This document shows positions 1 through 10,000 of a stretch of DNA of 25,387 nucleotides, in pieces. A program made the translations under genes and the position numbers. Positions within the stretch are counted from its first letter, which is position 1. Each line of letters opens with the position of its first letter. Source of the stretch: Symbiodinium natans (taxonomy: Eukaryota; Sar; Dinophyceae; Suessiales; Symbiodiniaceae). The stretch lies in assembly GCA_905221605.1 (NCBI GenBank), contig CAJNDS010000693.1, positions 62,501-87,887 on the forward strand, written 5' to 3'. The notes beneath the pieces are model-generated. The model worked only from the letters and a program-made list of their open reading frames with translations, had not been told where the DNA came from and ran no database searches.

Positions 1-29
1 CTGGAAACCAAAGGACTTGCACTCGCTGG

Positions 30-200
30 TCATCTGCAAACACACTCTGAGCTGTGCCAGGCTCTGAAGAACCCACAAAAGCTTTTAACCATCAGCCAGG
101 CCGCTGCGCATTTCTTCTGGCACTCCTGCGCATCTGAAGCATTCACCTTCGGGACCACAAAGACCACGAAGACCATGAAGACCGCAACGCAGCGGGGCAT
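30..200 (-). CDS. Small secreted Cys-rich peptide (56 residues) or first exon of next gene
   Basis: The ATG at 200-198 opens a 56-codon frame ending in TGA at 32-30. Residues 1-21 (MPRCVAVFMVFVVFVVPKVN then A) form a strong signal peptide. The mature part starts near SDAQ and has five Cys as C-x3-C-x10-C-x10-C-x-C, with two Trp and a basic end. It lies in the same direction as the large gene, about 1.6 kb past its stop. The frame is open upstream to 623, but that part is Pro/Gly/Ala-rich without a signal sequence, so 200 is preferred. It could instead be exon 1 of a longer gene, since a GA donor (TTTGCA|GATGAC) overlaps the stop region. No function assigned. Confidence 0.45.
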   Translation of the reverse strand: MPRCVAVFMVFVVFVVPKVNASDAQECQKKCAAAWLMVKSFCGFFRAWHSSECVCR

Positions 201-1780
201 GCAGGGGCGCTGCCCCGCAGGGCGCTGGGCGCGTGCAGAGTCTCGGGCGCCGGACGGGATTTGGGATGCTGGTGATGGCGTCGGAGATCCTGAGCATGGC
301 GAGGGGCACCGGGCACTCCTTGGTTCCTTCGGCTCAGCTAGGCGCTTCCAGCCGTAGAGGAAGCATCCAAGAGGAACCTTTAAACAAAGAGCAGCACCAG
401 ACAAGAGAACAGCTCCGACCTGGGTCCCCACGGAGCCCACACAGCATTGAGCCATACTTCGGCATACTTCGGCATACTTCCCCCCAGAGCCTGCTCTGCG
501 GCTCCGAGGGCCAGGGCACAGCGCGGCAGCAGCCCCAGGAGCCCCAGGAGCCCCAGCAGCCGGACGACGCAGGCCCGGTCTGCGCCACCCATGGTGGCAC
601 AACCCTCTTCTCCCCCACTTCAAGGCACAAGTTCACATGTACTAGCGGCTTACTAGCGTTATTCTCAAGTTACTAAACATGGCTTCCATTGCCATATGGT
701 AGTCAGAAAATGATTCACATGCTTTGCGCTTCTTGGCATGGCAACTGCAAGCAAAAGCAAGTTGCACAATCTTGCGCGGTGCCCCCTCCTCTCACGGCGT
801 CTGCCAGCCTACACGCGTGTTTTTTTCGGACACGTGCTCAAATTGCGCCATGATCCCAGCCACCGCAACATTGCCTCAAGGTGGCACTGATTGTCATGGC
901 TATGGCCCAGCTAGGGCCTCATCGCAGCCAATGGAAATCACAACGGCCACGCGTCGCAGTTTTGTGCACGGTACAGGAGGAAATCCAGGAATGTGTTTGC
1001 CAGGCCTATGGACATTGCAAACTTCGAACACAAGAAAGTTTGCAAACAGTTCTGTGCAACTGATTCCGCAGACGTCTCCAGTACCAGTTGAAGCACCTCC
1101 TGCACATTCTCATTCTGCTTTCTTCTCGAACCCATGTGTGCATGTCTTCACATGTCACATTCCCGCCTAGTAAGCGAAAAGGCTGCAGAAAATGGATGTC
1201 AACGAGGAACGTAGCAAAGATGTTCTGAGACATGCTGGAATGCTTGACTGTGCCGTCATGTCATATGGCTGATTATGGCTGCATGATGTCTGATGCGTGT
1301 TCCGCCGCATGTAACGCCTTGCGCAGACGGAGGCATGTTCGATTCACAGTACTGTTATACTCTGACATGGGAAGCTTGAGCCTGAGCGTCGCCAAAAGAT
1401 GCCACAAGGCTGCGACTTCGCAGTTTCGCAGACTAGGGAACAGAATGGAACAGACACGTTTGGCTCCCAGAGCGTTGGGTGCCCGTTTGACGGTTCTAAA
1501 GAAATGGATCTGTGCGCCCCACCCCGCCCCCCGCCTGCCCCGCCCGACCCCACCTTCCGGCCACCCCCCCGGCGACCTCAATGTAAGGACATAAGCAGAA
1601 CGCAAGCACGATGTTGAGCACTGACCTCTCTGCCACTCGTTTGTTTTTCGTATCAGTGGACACATGTGGGTGGCGCGGCGATGTCGCAATACTCTGCAAT
1701 CCGACTCTGCAAACTGCGACCCTGCTTTTCCACGCCAGGATCGCCTGATCTCCGGTCCTCACGGTCCTGCCAGCTGTTTC
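201..1780. other. Spacer without a supportable gene
   Basis: Several open frames occur on both strands (for example 724-1170 plus and 1689-1273 minus), but none shows domains, a signal peptide or a protein-like composition, and the frames overlap one another. It probably contains the 3' untranslated region of the large gene and the upstream region of the next one. Visible sequence features are a 10-bp repeat (GGCATACTTC, near 460-482), a CCCCAGGAG repeat (536-556) and a C-rich stretch at 1515-1575. Confidence 0.5.
460..482. repeat. Short 10-bp tandem repeat (GGCATACTTC)
   Basis: About two and a half to three copies of CATACTTCGG in a row, followed by a C-run. Just downstream, at 536-556, CCCCAGGAG is repeated about three times. 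Both are simple slippage-type repeats in a non-coding spacer. Confidence 0.8.
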
Positions 1781-4090
1781 CTAGCCTTCCTCCGCGCTTT
1801 CGTCTTTGGCAATGAGGGAAAGCGAGGCGTGGTCGCAGGCACAGGAGCCGGAGCTGCCGGGCCCCACGAGCACGGAGGCCTTGTCGCCTCTCTGCAGCTT
1901 CAGGCCTTTTTTGGGGAGCAGGAAGGGGGAGTCCGTGTTGAAGGCCAATGAGGAGGCGACCTGATTGCTGCCTTGGAAGATGTGGATGTCGATGCCGTCG
2001 CCGCAATGCGACCCCATCTGACGCAGGTAGCCGACCAGGAGCACGGACTTGGCATGGCACTCGAACTCCAGCTCCAGGTACTTCTTCTCGGAGTCCTTGC
2101 ATCCTGGGTGGAGCGCGATCGAGGCGTTGTCAGAACTCCCGGCTCCCTCGTAGCTCATGACCTTCTCCAGGGCAACCGCTGGCAGTCCCACGTCCTGGCC
2201 CTTGGTGATGAACGCGGCCGACCTCGCTGAGCCTGGGCCCCCTGAACTGCTTGTCTTGGTCAGCAGCGCCCGCTCTTTCAGGCCGGGCTTTGGAAGCGAT
2301 GTCGCCCAGATGGACCAGCGGCCCAGCGGCTTCAAGATCTTCGAGTCGAAGGTGTCCAAGGTGTTGTCATCGTCCACCTGCGTGCCTTCCAAGTCTCCTC
2401 GCAGCGAAGCCACCTTTTTGCCCCAGTGTAGAGCTGCAGAGCCACTCGTGGGACCGCCGTCGCCCCCGAACATGTACATGTGGGCCACGTTGAACTTGGG
2501 AAAGTCCTGCCCCACCACATAGTAAGCATTGGAGTTCTCGTCCAAGCGCATGAGCGTGCCCACTCCATTCCAATTCGTCAGCGGTGTTAGCGACGGGTAC
2601 TCCTTGAGCCACAGCTTTTCGCCCGTGGGCCCGAGCTTCAGCACCCACCACGTGAAACCGTGCGGTTTGGAATATCCGGCCACAATGACGTTGCCATCCC
2701 GGTCAGTCTTCATGCCCGCGGGCCTGTCAAGAGCACTTGTGCCATACCAGTATGACCACAGCATCTTGCCGTCGTCCTTGCTGAGCTTGACAACATATAC
2801 ATCAAGATTTCCGTGATTCGTGTGCCCAAACGCCGAGCCGCTGCAGCTTCCGGCGACGACCACGTCGTCGTTCCCATCCAGCAGCATGGTTCTCATGAAG
2901 CAACTCGGTCCCCATTGCTTCGTCCAAAGGGTGCGCAGATTTCCATCCATCTTCCTCACGAAGACATCGGTTTGGCGTCCCGTGCTCTTCCTTCCACCGG
3001 GCGCCAGTGCCCCATACGTGTCCCCCGCCACAAGGAAGTTGCCACTGCGGTCCGAAGTGGCACCTCTCGCTTCATCAGAATCCGAAGAGCTGATCAGGGT
3101 TTTCGAAACGAACTTCCCAGTTTCCCAATCGAGCTTCAGCGCCACCGCATCAGCAAAGTAATGTTGGCTGTTGCTCCTGTGCATTCCCATGAACGGGTGG
3201 TTGCCCAGGGACATAACAGAGAGCCAGACGTTCTTGCCTCCTGCATCCAGCTCCGCTGATCTCACGAGCCTTCTATGTGGATGTTCAATGAACTGGGTCC
3301 ACTTCCGGCTGCCATCGGAAGAGACCTTCACCATCCAAGTCGACTCAGAGACCCAAAGCGCATTGCCGCTCTTGTCCATCAACAGTCGGACGAAGCCATC
3401 CGACGGATGTCGTCCAGTATCGAGTGGAATCAGCGAGACCCAGGCCACTTCACCGGAAGATGTGACCTTGGCCACGAAGGCGTGAGCTTTTTTCTTGGCG
3501 TTCCACGCAAAGTTTTTGCCGAAGCATTCGGACTGGCAGACCCCGACCATGATGACATCGCCGCTGGGATCCAGCACGGCCGCATGTGGGGTCACCCTGC
3601 GTTTTCGGTAGTCGCCGCCACCTTTCGAGTCGAAGCCCTTGGACCAAACCATGGTGCCCGAGGCGCTGAACTTTGTTAGCCAAAGCTTTTCGCCGTTGCT
3701 CCCCTTGTATGGCCCGGCAGCTCCGAGGACATAAATCGCACCGCTGTTCTCGTCGCCGAAGGACTGTTTAAACACGAAGGGGCACCCGTCGCAAGATTCG
3801 GCGTACCTGTCTGTTTTCCAAAGCCTCTGTCCGGAAGCGCTGAACTTCGACATGAGGCGGCCCGACCAGAAGGAGCCGTCCTTGGGGTCCACGAACTCGA
3901 TTGTCGCCTGGGCACGCCAATAGCCGGCCGGGGATACCTTGTACATCCACCGCTGTCCCGGCGTTTCGGCCACCTTGGCGGCTGCCGCGAAGTCCAGGGA
4001 CAAGCAGGACAAGGACGACGGGGAGGCCGCGGAGGCCGCGGAGGCCGCGGAGGCCTTGCAAAAGGGCTGTGTGGCCTCGGCTGCCAAGAG
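1781..4090 (-). CDS. Exon 40: SBBP-like beta-propeller and C-terminal beta-sandwich-like domain
   Basis: The longest exon, about 2.3 kb, ending at TAG 1783-1781. After an Ala/Ser repeat (ASAASAAS, from a 9-bp repeat at about 4020-4056) come about nine repeats of the SBBP/PQQ-like kind: GxxLWxxKFSASG, LDPSGDVIMVG, SDRSGNFLVAGDTYG, TDVFVRKMDGNLRTLWTKQW, TDRDGNVIVAGYS. These form beta-propellers (family knowledge). From about 2157 to 1800 is a different beta-rich domain with HPGCKDS, LELEFECHAKSVLLVGYLR, GDGIDIHIFQGSN, GDKASVLVGPGSSGSCACDH, similar in style to NPCBM-like carbohydrate-binding sandwiches (inference). The frame has no ATG before the propeller, so it is an internal or terminal exon, not a separate start. 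Confidence 0.85.
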   Translation of the reverse strand, partial: LLAAEATQPFCKASAASAASAASPSSLSCLSLDFAAAAKVAETPGQRWMYKVSPAGYWRAQATIEFVDPKDGSFWSGRLMSKFSASGQRLWKTDRYAESCDGCPFVFKQSFGDENSGAIYVLGAAGPYKGSNGEKLWLTKFSASGTMVWSKGFDSKGGGDYRKRRVTPHAAVLDPSGDVIMVGVCQSECFGKNFAWNAKKKAHAFVAKVTSSGEVAWVSLIPLDTGRHPSDGFVRLLMDKSGNALWVSESTWMVKVSSDGSRKWTQFIEHPHRRLVRSAELDAGGKNVWLSVMSLGNHPFMGMHRSNSQHYFADAVALKLDWETGKFVSKTLISSSDSDEARGATSDRSGNFLVAGDTYGALAPGGRKSTGRQTDVFVRKMDGNLRTLWTKQWGPSCFMRTMLLDGNDDVVVAGSCSGSAFGHTNHGNLDVYVVKLSKDDGKMLWSYWYGTSALDRPAGMKTDRDGNVIVAGYSKPHGFTWWVLKLGPTGEKLWLKEYPSLTPLTNWNGVGTLMRLDENSNAYYVVGQDFPKFNVAHMYMFGGDGGPTSGSAALHWGKKVASLRGDLEGTQVDDDNTLDTFDSKILKPLGRWSIWATSLPKPGLKERALLTKTSSSGGPGSARSAAFITKGQDVGLPAVALEKVMSYEGAGSSDNASIALHPGCKDSEKKYLELEFECHAKSVLLVGYLRQMGSHCGDGIDIHIFQGSNQVASSLAFNTDSPFLLPKKGLKLQRGDKASVLVGPGSSGSCACDHASLSLIAKDESAEEG

Positions 4091-7000
4091 AAAGCCATGA
4101 CATGCGGACACTCTCTCTTCCTCCTTCTTCTTACTTCTGCTCGCTTAAGGGCTCTCTCTCTCTCTCCCTCTCTCTCTCCCTCTCTCTCTCCCTCTCTCCT
4201 TCTCTCTCTTTCTTTCAACGACGCTCGCTCTCAATTTGGTTCATCTCACAGGGTTGAAGCTTGCGTTCAAGCGTTTGCTTGCCCAGCGTCCGTCGAGCAC
4301 TCGGCTTGGAGGTTTAAGCGGATGCTCTGCATTTGCTTCGCCTTGCTGTCCCAGAAGAAGGGAAGAGCCATCCAGGCATCCGGGGCCTTTGCCACGTGGT
4401 TTGCGGGCAGCTGCGCAACGAAGGCCGCTTGGCTCGCAAGGACCTCTGGGAACTCGCCGCCCCCAAAAGCTCCGGCCTCAAGGAAAAACTTTCGGGGGCC
4501 ATCACTCGGGGGCTTCATTTTGGGAGGCTACAGTAGCGGACCAAGTCCCTCAGAACTCCCTGTGCTGAGCTTTGCCTACGGCATGGGCCGACGTCGAGGT
4601 TGCTTGTGTGTTTACAATGCTTCCACAAGTCTCCAGCATGCACCTGCCCTCTTGTGGTTGTATTGTGTGTGCGGAAGGTACGGCCCTTAAGGTGCACGGG
4701 TCATGTCAGCAGGGGTGCCCGAAGAGATGGGCATGCTCACTGGCATGGGTGGGCACATAAAAATGACCAGGTCTTTCAAAGTTTGTATTGTGTGCCTTTC
4801 TTGGGGCATTTAACGGGATGCGGCATCTGCGGCATCTGCCATCCACCCTGAGTTGCAGTGTGAAGATCACTTCTAATCGGCTGAAAGCCCCCGTGCCTTT
4901 CAATTTGCCTCCCCGTCTGGGTGATCGTGGAAATTCAATGAAATTCATGCTTCATCTTTTGTTGTACACAGTTAGCGGAATTGCCCACGCTTGTCCAGAC
5001 CAATGTTGGTGCCTTTGCATCTCAGTTGAAGACCCTAGTGACCATCGCGGGGGCCACCGCACTGGAACCCAAGATATCCCGATACGGTTGGAATGTGTTC
5101 CGCAAGACAGAGCGGCATAGCAAATCTCATAGTGGCAGAGCGAGAGGGCGTAGCTACCACGACAAGAAAAAGGATTCACACCATGACAAGGAAATTTTCG
5201 GCACCATGACAGAAAGAAAACTTACCACGACAGCGAATGAAACCTGAACGCGACAAGGAATGAAAACCTCGCGATGGTTAGGAGAAACGCAAACCTCATT
5301 TTCAAGCCTCAGAAGCTCCAAAACGATGGTTCCCCACCCCCCCGATGTGGGGGAATCACCGTTTTGGCGTCTTCAAGCCTCAAAAGCTCCAAAACGGTGA
5401 TTCCGGAATCACCGTTTTTCTGCTTGCCCGCCTCAAAGCTCCAAACGGTGATTCCCCCGCATTCTCTACTTGCCCCAGCCCCCCCCCCCCGCATCCGGGC
5501 GGGGGGATCACTGTTTTGGCGTTTTCAAGCCTCCAAAACTGATTCCCCCACATTTTCTGCTTGCACCAGCCCCCCCCCCAGCCCAGCCCAGCCCAGCCCC
5601 CCCCCCCCCACGGATGCGGGGGAATCACCATTTTGGCGTTTTCAAGCCTCAATTTCAAAAGCTCCAAAACGGTGATTCCCCCGCATTTTCTGCTTGCCCC
5701 AGCCCCCCCCACAGATGCGGGGGAATCACCGTTTTGGCGTTTTCAAGCCTCACCAGCTCCAAAACCGGTGATTCCCCCGTATTTTCTGCTTGCCCCAGCC
5801 CCCCCCCCCCCCCAGATGCGGGGGAATCACCGTTTTGGCGATTTCAAGCCTCAAAAGCTCCAAAACGGTGACCCCCGCATTTTCTGCTTGCACCAGCCCA
5901 CCCCCCGCCCCGCATGGGGGAATCACAGTTTCGTCGTTTTCAAGCCTCAAAAGCTCCAAAACGGTGATTCCCCCACATGTTCTGCTTTCCCCAGCACCCG
6001 CCCCCCCACCCCCACCGTTTTGGCATTTTCAAGCCTCAAAATCTCCAAAACGGTGATTCCCCCTCATTTTCTGCTTGCCCCAGCCCGGATGCGGGGGAAT
6101 CACCGTTTTTGGCGTTTTCAAGCCTCACAAGCTCCAAAACCGGTGATTCCCCCGCATCTTCTGCTTGCCCCAGCCCCCCCCCCCCCCCCCCCCGCCGATG
6201 CGGTGGAATCACCGTTTTGGCGTTTTCAAGCAAAACGATGATTCCCCCGCATTTTCTGCTTGCCCCAGACCCCCCCCCCCCACAGATGCGGGTGAATCAC
6301 CGTTTTGGCGTTTTTCAAGCCTCAAAAGCTCCAAAACGGTGATTCCCCCGCATATTCTGCTTTCCCCAGGCCCCCCCCCCCACCCGATGCGGGGGAATCA
6401 CCATTTTAGCGTTTTCAAGCCTCAAAAGCTCCAAAACGGTGATTCCCCGCATTTTCTGCTTGCCGCAGCCCCCCGCCCCCTTTACCGGATGCGAGGGAAT
6501 CACCGTCTTGGCGTTTTCAAGCCTCAAAAGCTCCAAAACGGTGATTCCCACGCATTTTCTGCTTGCCCCAGCCCCTCCCCCCCGGATGCGGGGGAAATCA
6601 CCGTTTTGGCGTTTTCGAGCCTCAAAAGCTCCAAAACGGTGACCCCCGCATTTTCTGCTTGCACCAGCCCCCCCCCCTCAGCCCAGCCCGGCCCAGCCCC
6701 CCCCCCCCCCGATGCGGGGAAATCATCTTTGGCGTTTTCAAAGCATTTTCCTGCCCCGCCCCCCCCCCCCCCCCCCCCCCCCCCGATTCCCCCGCAGTTT
6801 TGCTTGCCCCAGGCCCCCCCCCTCCCCCGATGCGGGGGAATCACCATTTTAGCGTTTTCAAGCCTCAAAAGCTCCAAAACGGTGATTCCCCCGCATTTTC
6901 TGCTTGCCCCCCCCCCCCCCCCCCCCCCCCGGATGCGGGGGAATCACAGTTTTGGCGTTTTCAAGCCTCAAAAGCTCCAAAACGGTGATTCCCCCGCATT

Positions 7001-10000
7001 TTCTGCTTGCCCCAGCCCCTCCCCCCCCCCCATGCGGGGGGAATCACCGTTTTGGCGTTTTCAAGCCTCAAAAACGGTGATTCCCCCGAATTTTCTGCTT
7101 GTCCCAGCCCCACCCCCCGCCCCGATGCGGGAATCACCGTTTTGGCGTTTTCAAGCCTCAAAAGCTCCAAAACGGTGATTCCCCCGCATTTTCTGCTTGC
7201 CCCAGCCTTAAGGGGGGGAATCATCGTTTTGGCGTTTTCAAAATGGTGATTCCCCCGCATTTTCTGCTTGCCCCAGCCCCCCCGCCCCCCACGAACACCG
7301 TTTTGGCGTTTTCAAAGCCTCAAAAGCTCCAAAACGGTGATTCCCCCGTATTTTTGCTTGAATCACCGTTTTGGCATTTTCAAGCCTCAAAAGCTCCAAA
7401 ACGGTGATTCCCCCGCATTTTCTGCTTGCCCAGCCCCCCCCCCCCCCCCCAGGCCCACCCCCCGCCCCCGATGCGGGGGAATCGCCATTTTGGCGTTTTC
7501 ACCCTCAAAAGCTCTAGAATAGTGATTCCCCGCATTTTCTGCTTGCCCCAAGCCCCCCCCCCCAGCCCGAAGCCTGTGTTACCACTTGCTTGTCGAAGCG
7601 GGAAGAGGCAGGCATATTGACCCCTAAACCCTTATCAAGCTAAACCCTAAATCCTTGTCAGGCTGAACCCTAAACCCTTGTCAGTGTAAGAAAAAACCTT
7701 GTCGCTGCAGTTGTAAAGCTTGTCATTGTGCAGAAAACTGTGTCGTGGTAAGAACGTACTGTCGTGGCAGAGCAGTCGCTGTCCGTTTCAGACTTTCGGT
7801 AGCTTGAAACGGCCTGCAAAAGCAAAAAAGCAAAGGCTGCCGGAGCCTCGGGATACCCTGACTCGGCACAGAGCTTGCGGTACTCTTCCGCTGAGCTTGG
7901 CAGCGTCTTGGGGGTGATGACGCCAGCCGTGAAGCCACTTGCATAGCTCCTCGATCTCACGATCTCTCGATCTCTCGATCTCTCAGGTCGCAGAACAGCT
8001 GAGAAGAGCTGAGAACAGCCGGGTCACTCAAAAGATCTTTTGTCAACCCTACGAGTATGTTTCGTCCTGTTGGTGTAGTTGAAGCTACAGTAGGCCATGG
8101 TGGTGAAGCCATCGCTGAGGATGTTCCAGGGCTCGGAGACCTTGGCCCAGACCTGAACTTCATGGAACGCAGGTGTCGGACCTGTCGCCGAGAGGCGCAG
8201 CTCCGCCGTGCGCACGGGCTCCTTGAGCCTCCAGTGTTGGGTCACCGGCTGAGCCAAACCAACCGAGTCGGCCCAAGGAACCGTGGCCAGCCGGGTCCAG
8301 GTCTTGACGGTCTTGCCTTTGCTCGTGGTGGCGTGGGCGAACTCCAGGGTGACGCTTTTCAAGGATTTGCCGGTGAGGCTCACGCCGTGCACGAGGCTGA
8401 CACTCGGAAGCGCCATGTCCACGCCGCTTTCCTCAGGGCTCAGAGCCGTGGACAGATTTTTCTCTGCGCCCCGGCTAACAAAAAACATCATAGCTATGCT
8501 GGTTATGCTGGCTATGCCAACGTCTCTTGAAGCCAACTTTTGAAGCCCAGGGGCCTTCTGTGGCTCCCAAGCCGTCGCAGCGTCGCCATCGTTGAGCTCG
8601 GACATCAGATGCCACGTTTTGGGAGGGGACGTTGAGGACCAAGCCAGGGCCGCGGCCCCCGAGAGCTTCCAGGCAGCGTTGGCGAAAGCCTCGGAAGCGA
8701 AAGCCGTGGAAGTGACGACCTCGACGCCCTGGTCCTCGGCTGCGGCGACGTCGCTCACGATGGAGGTGTTGGTGCTGGTATAGAGCGAGTACCAGCCACT
8801 GGGAAGCGTCACATTTGTTGCTGCCTCCCGCTTCAGAAGAGCCTGGCAACTCCCGACATCCACCGCAAGATTGCAGTAGACAGCCTGCGACGCACCGTTT
8901 CCCGTCATGAGCTGGTACCAGCCTGCAAGCAGGACATGCCAGCAGAACATGCGTTCTAGCCTGCAGTCATGGCTTTGTGATCACTGCTAATCCCTCAATT
9001 AACGGCTCGGAAGGCCTGCCGGCATCGCGGATGCTTTGGCCTCTTGCAGTTCATGGCACGTCGAACGGCCGCTTCTGCAATCGGCGGCGCACCAGTCGTC
9101 GTCCAGCAAGTTGCCATCGTCGCAGACCCTCGGACACAGGCGCATCAAGACAAAAGCCATGGGTGCACAGCAACGGCCCGATAAGCGATCTATAGCTGTC
9201 CTATAGCCTAGAGCTGCATCTTTCCGACTGCGTTCCAGCGTCTCGTCGCCCACGACACGGCCATCTCCACAGATTTCCTGGCAGAGGTTCGGCTCGCACA
9301 TCCAGCCGTCGATGATCCTTGGGTGACATTGAAGAAGCAAAACGCATGAAGTAAGCCAAGCTCACAGAGAGCCCGAAGAGGGCAAGAGAGAAACAAGAAG
9401 GGTCAAGAGCCGAGGTTCTTGCACTCGGCATCACAACCCTTCCCAGGCGGGTCACACTCCTCATCTCCAGTAACCTGACAAGAACCCCCAAAGTGGCAGC
9501 TCCGTCCCTTTCGTCACTTCGCGACAAGCTGAAGCTCATTAAGCCCCAAAACAAGCACTCGGAGTCGGAGTCTAAGTACTCAGTCTGAAGTTCACCGAAC
9601 TCTGAGTCCGTAGCGAGACCATCGCCACAATCGAGCATGACGAGCTTCGTGCTGGCACTGTCGCACTGCTCCAAATCCGATTGTCCAAGGGGGTGCAAGC
9701 TGCGGCCGTACACGTGCAAGACTGTCGCAATGGTGTCCAGACTGCTATTTTCTCCGTGATGACTCTGCACAAGCCAAGGATTTCCGAAAAATTCTGATGA
9801 TTTGTTCAGCGCCATGCCAACGAAGAGGCAGTCCGTCGCCGTATCAGCTCCGGCACACGTGACAGAGAATGTTTGCCCATCGCTCCACAGCTTGTATGGG
9901 CTGCCATGGATTGGTTCTGTCGTGGGCATCGGTTTCGTCGCATCTCCAAGCTCGGACTTCTTGAGCCGCACGTCGTGGCGGACCCAGCGGCCTTTCTTCG

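Noticed and set aside
201-623. 197-codon minus ORF as a whole protein
   Set aside because: The part upstream of 200 is Ala/Gly/Pro/Arg-rich, without domains; the signal peptide starts only at 200.
724-1170. 148-codon plus ORF
   Set aside because: No domain, signal or composition bias supports it; overlapping frames of similar length exist on both strands.
5274-7522. Pro-rich protein-coding genes across the array on either strand
   Set aside because: The frames (PPPPPDAGESPFWRFQASKAPKR on one strand, related ones on the other) only translate the repeat, and all three frames give similar repeats.
5297-7560. CRISPR array
   Set aside because: The repeats are palindromic and tandem, but the intervals are constant sequence plus C-runs, not unique spacers; no cas genes are present and the context is a eukaryotic intron.
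8057-8530. 157-codon plus ORF opposite exon 37
   Set aside because: A shadow of the discoidin-like exon on the other strand.
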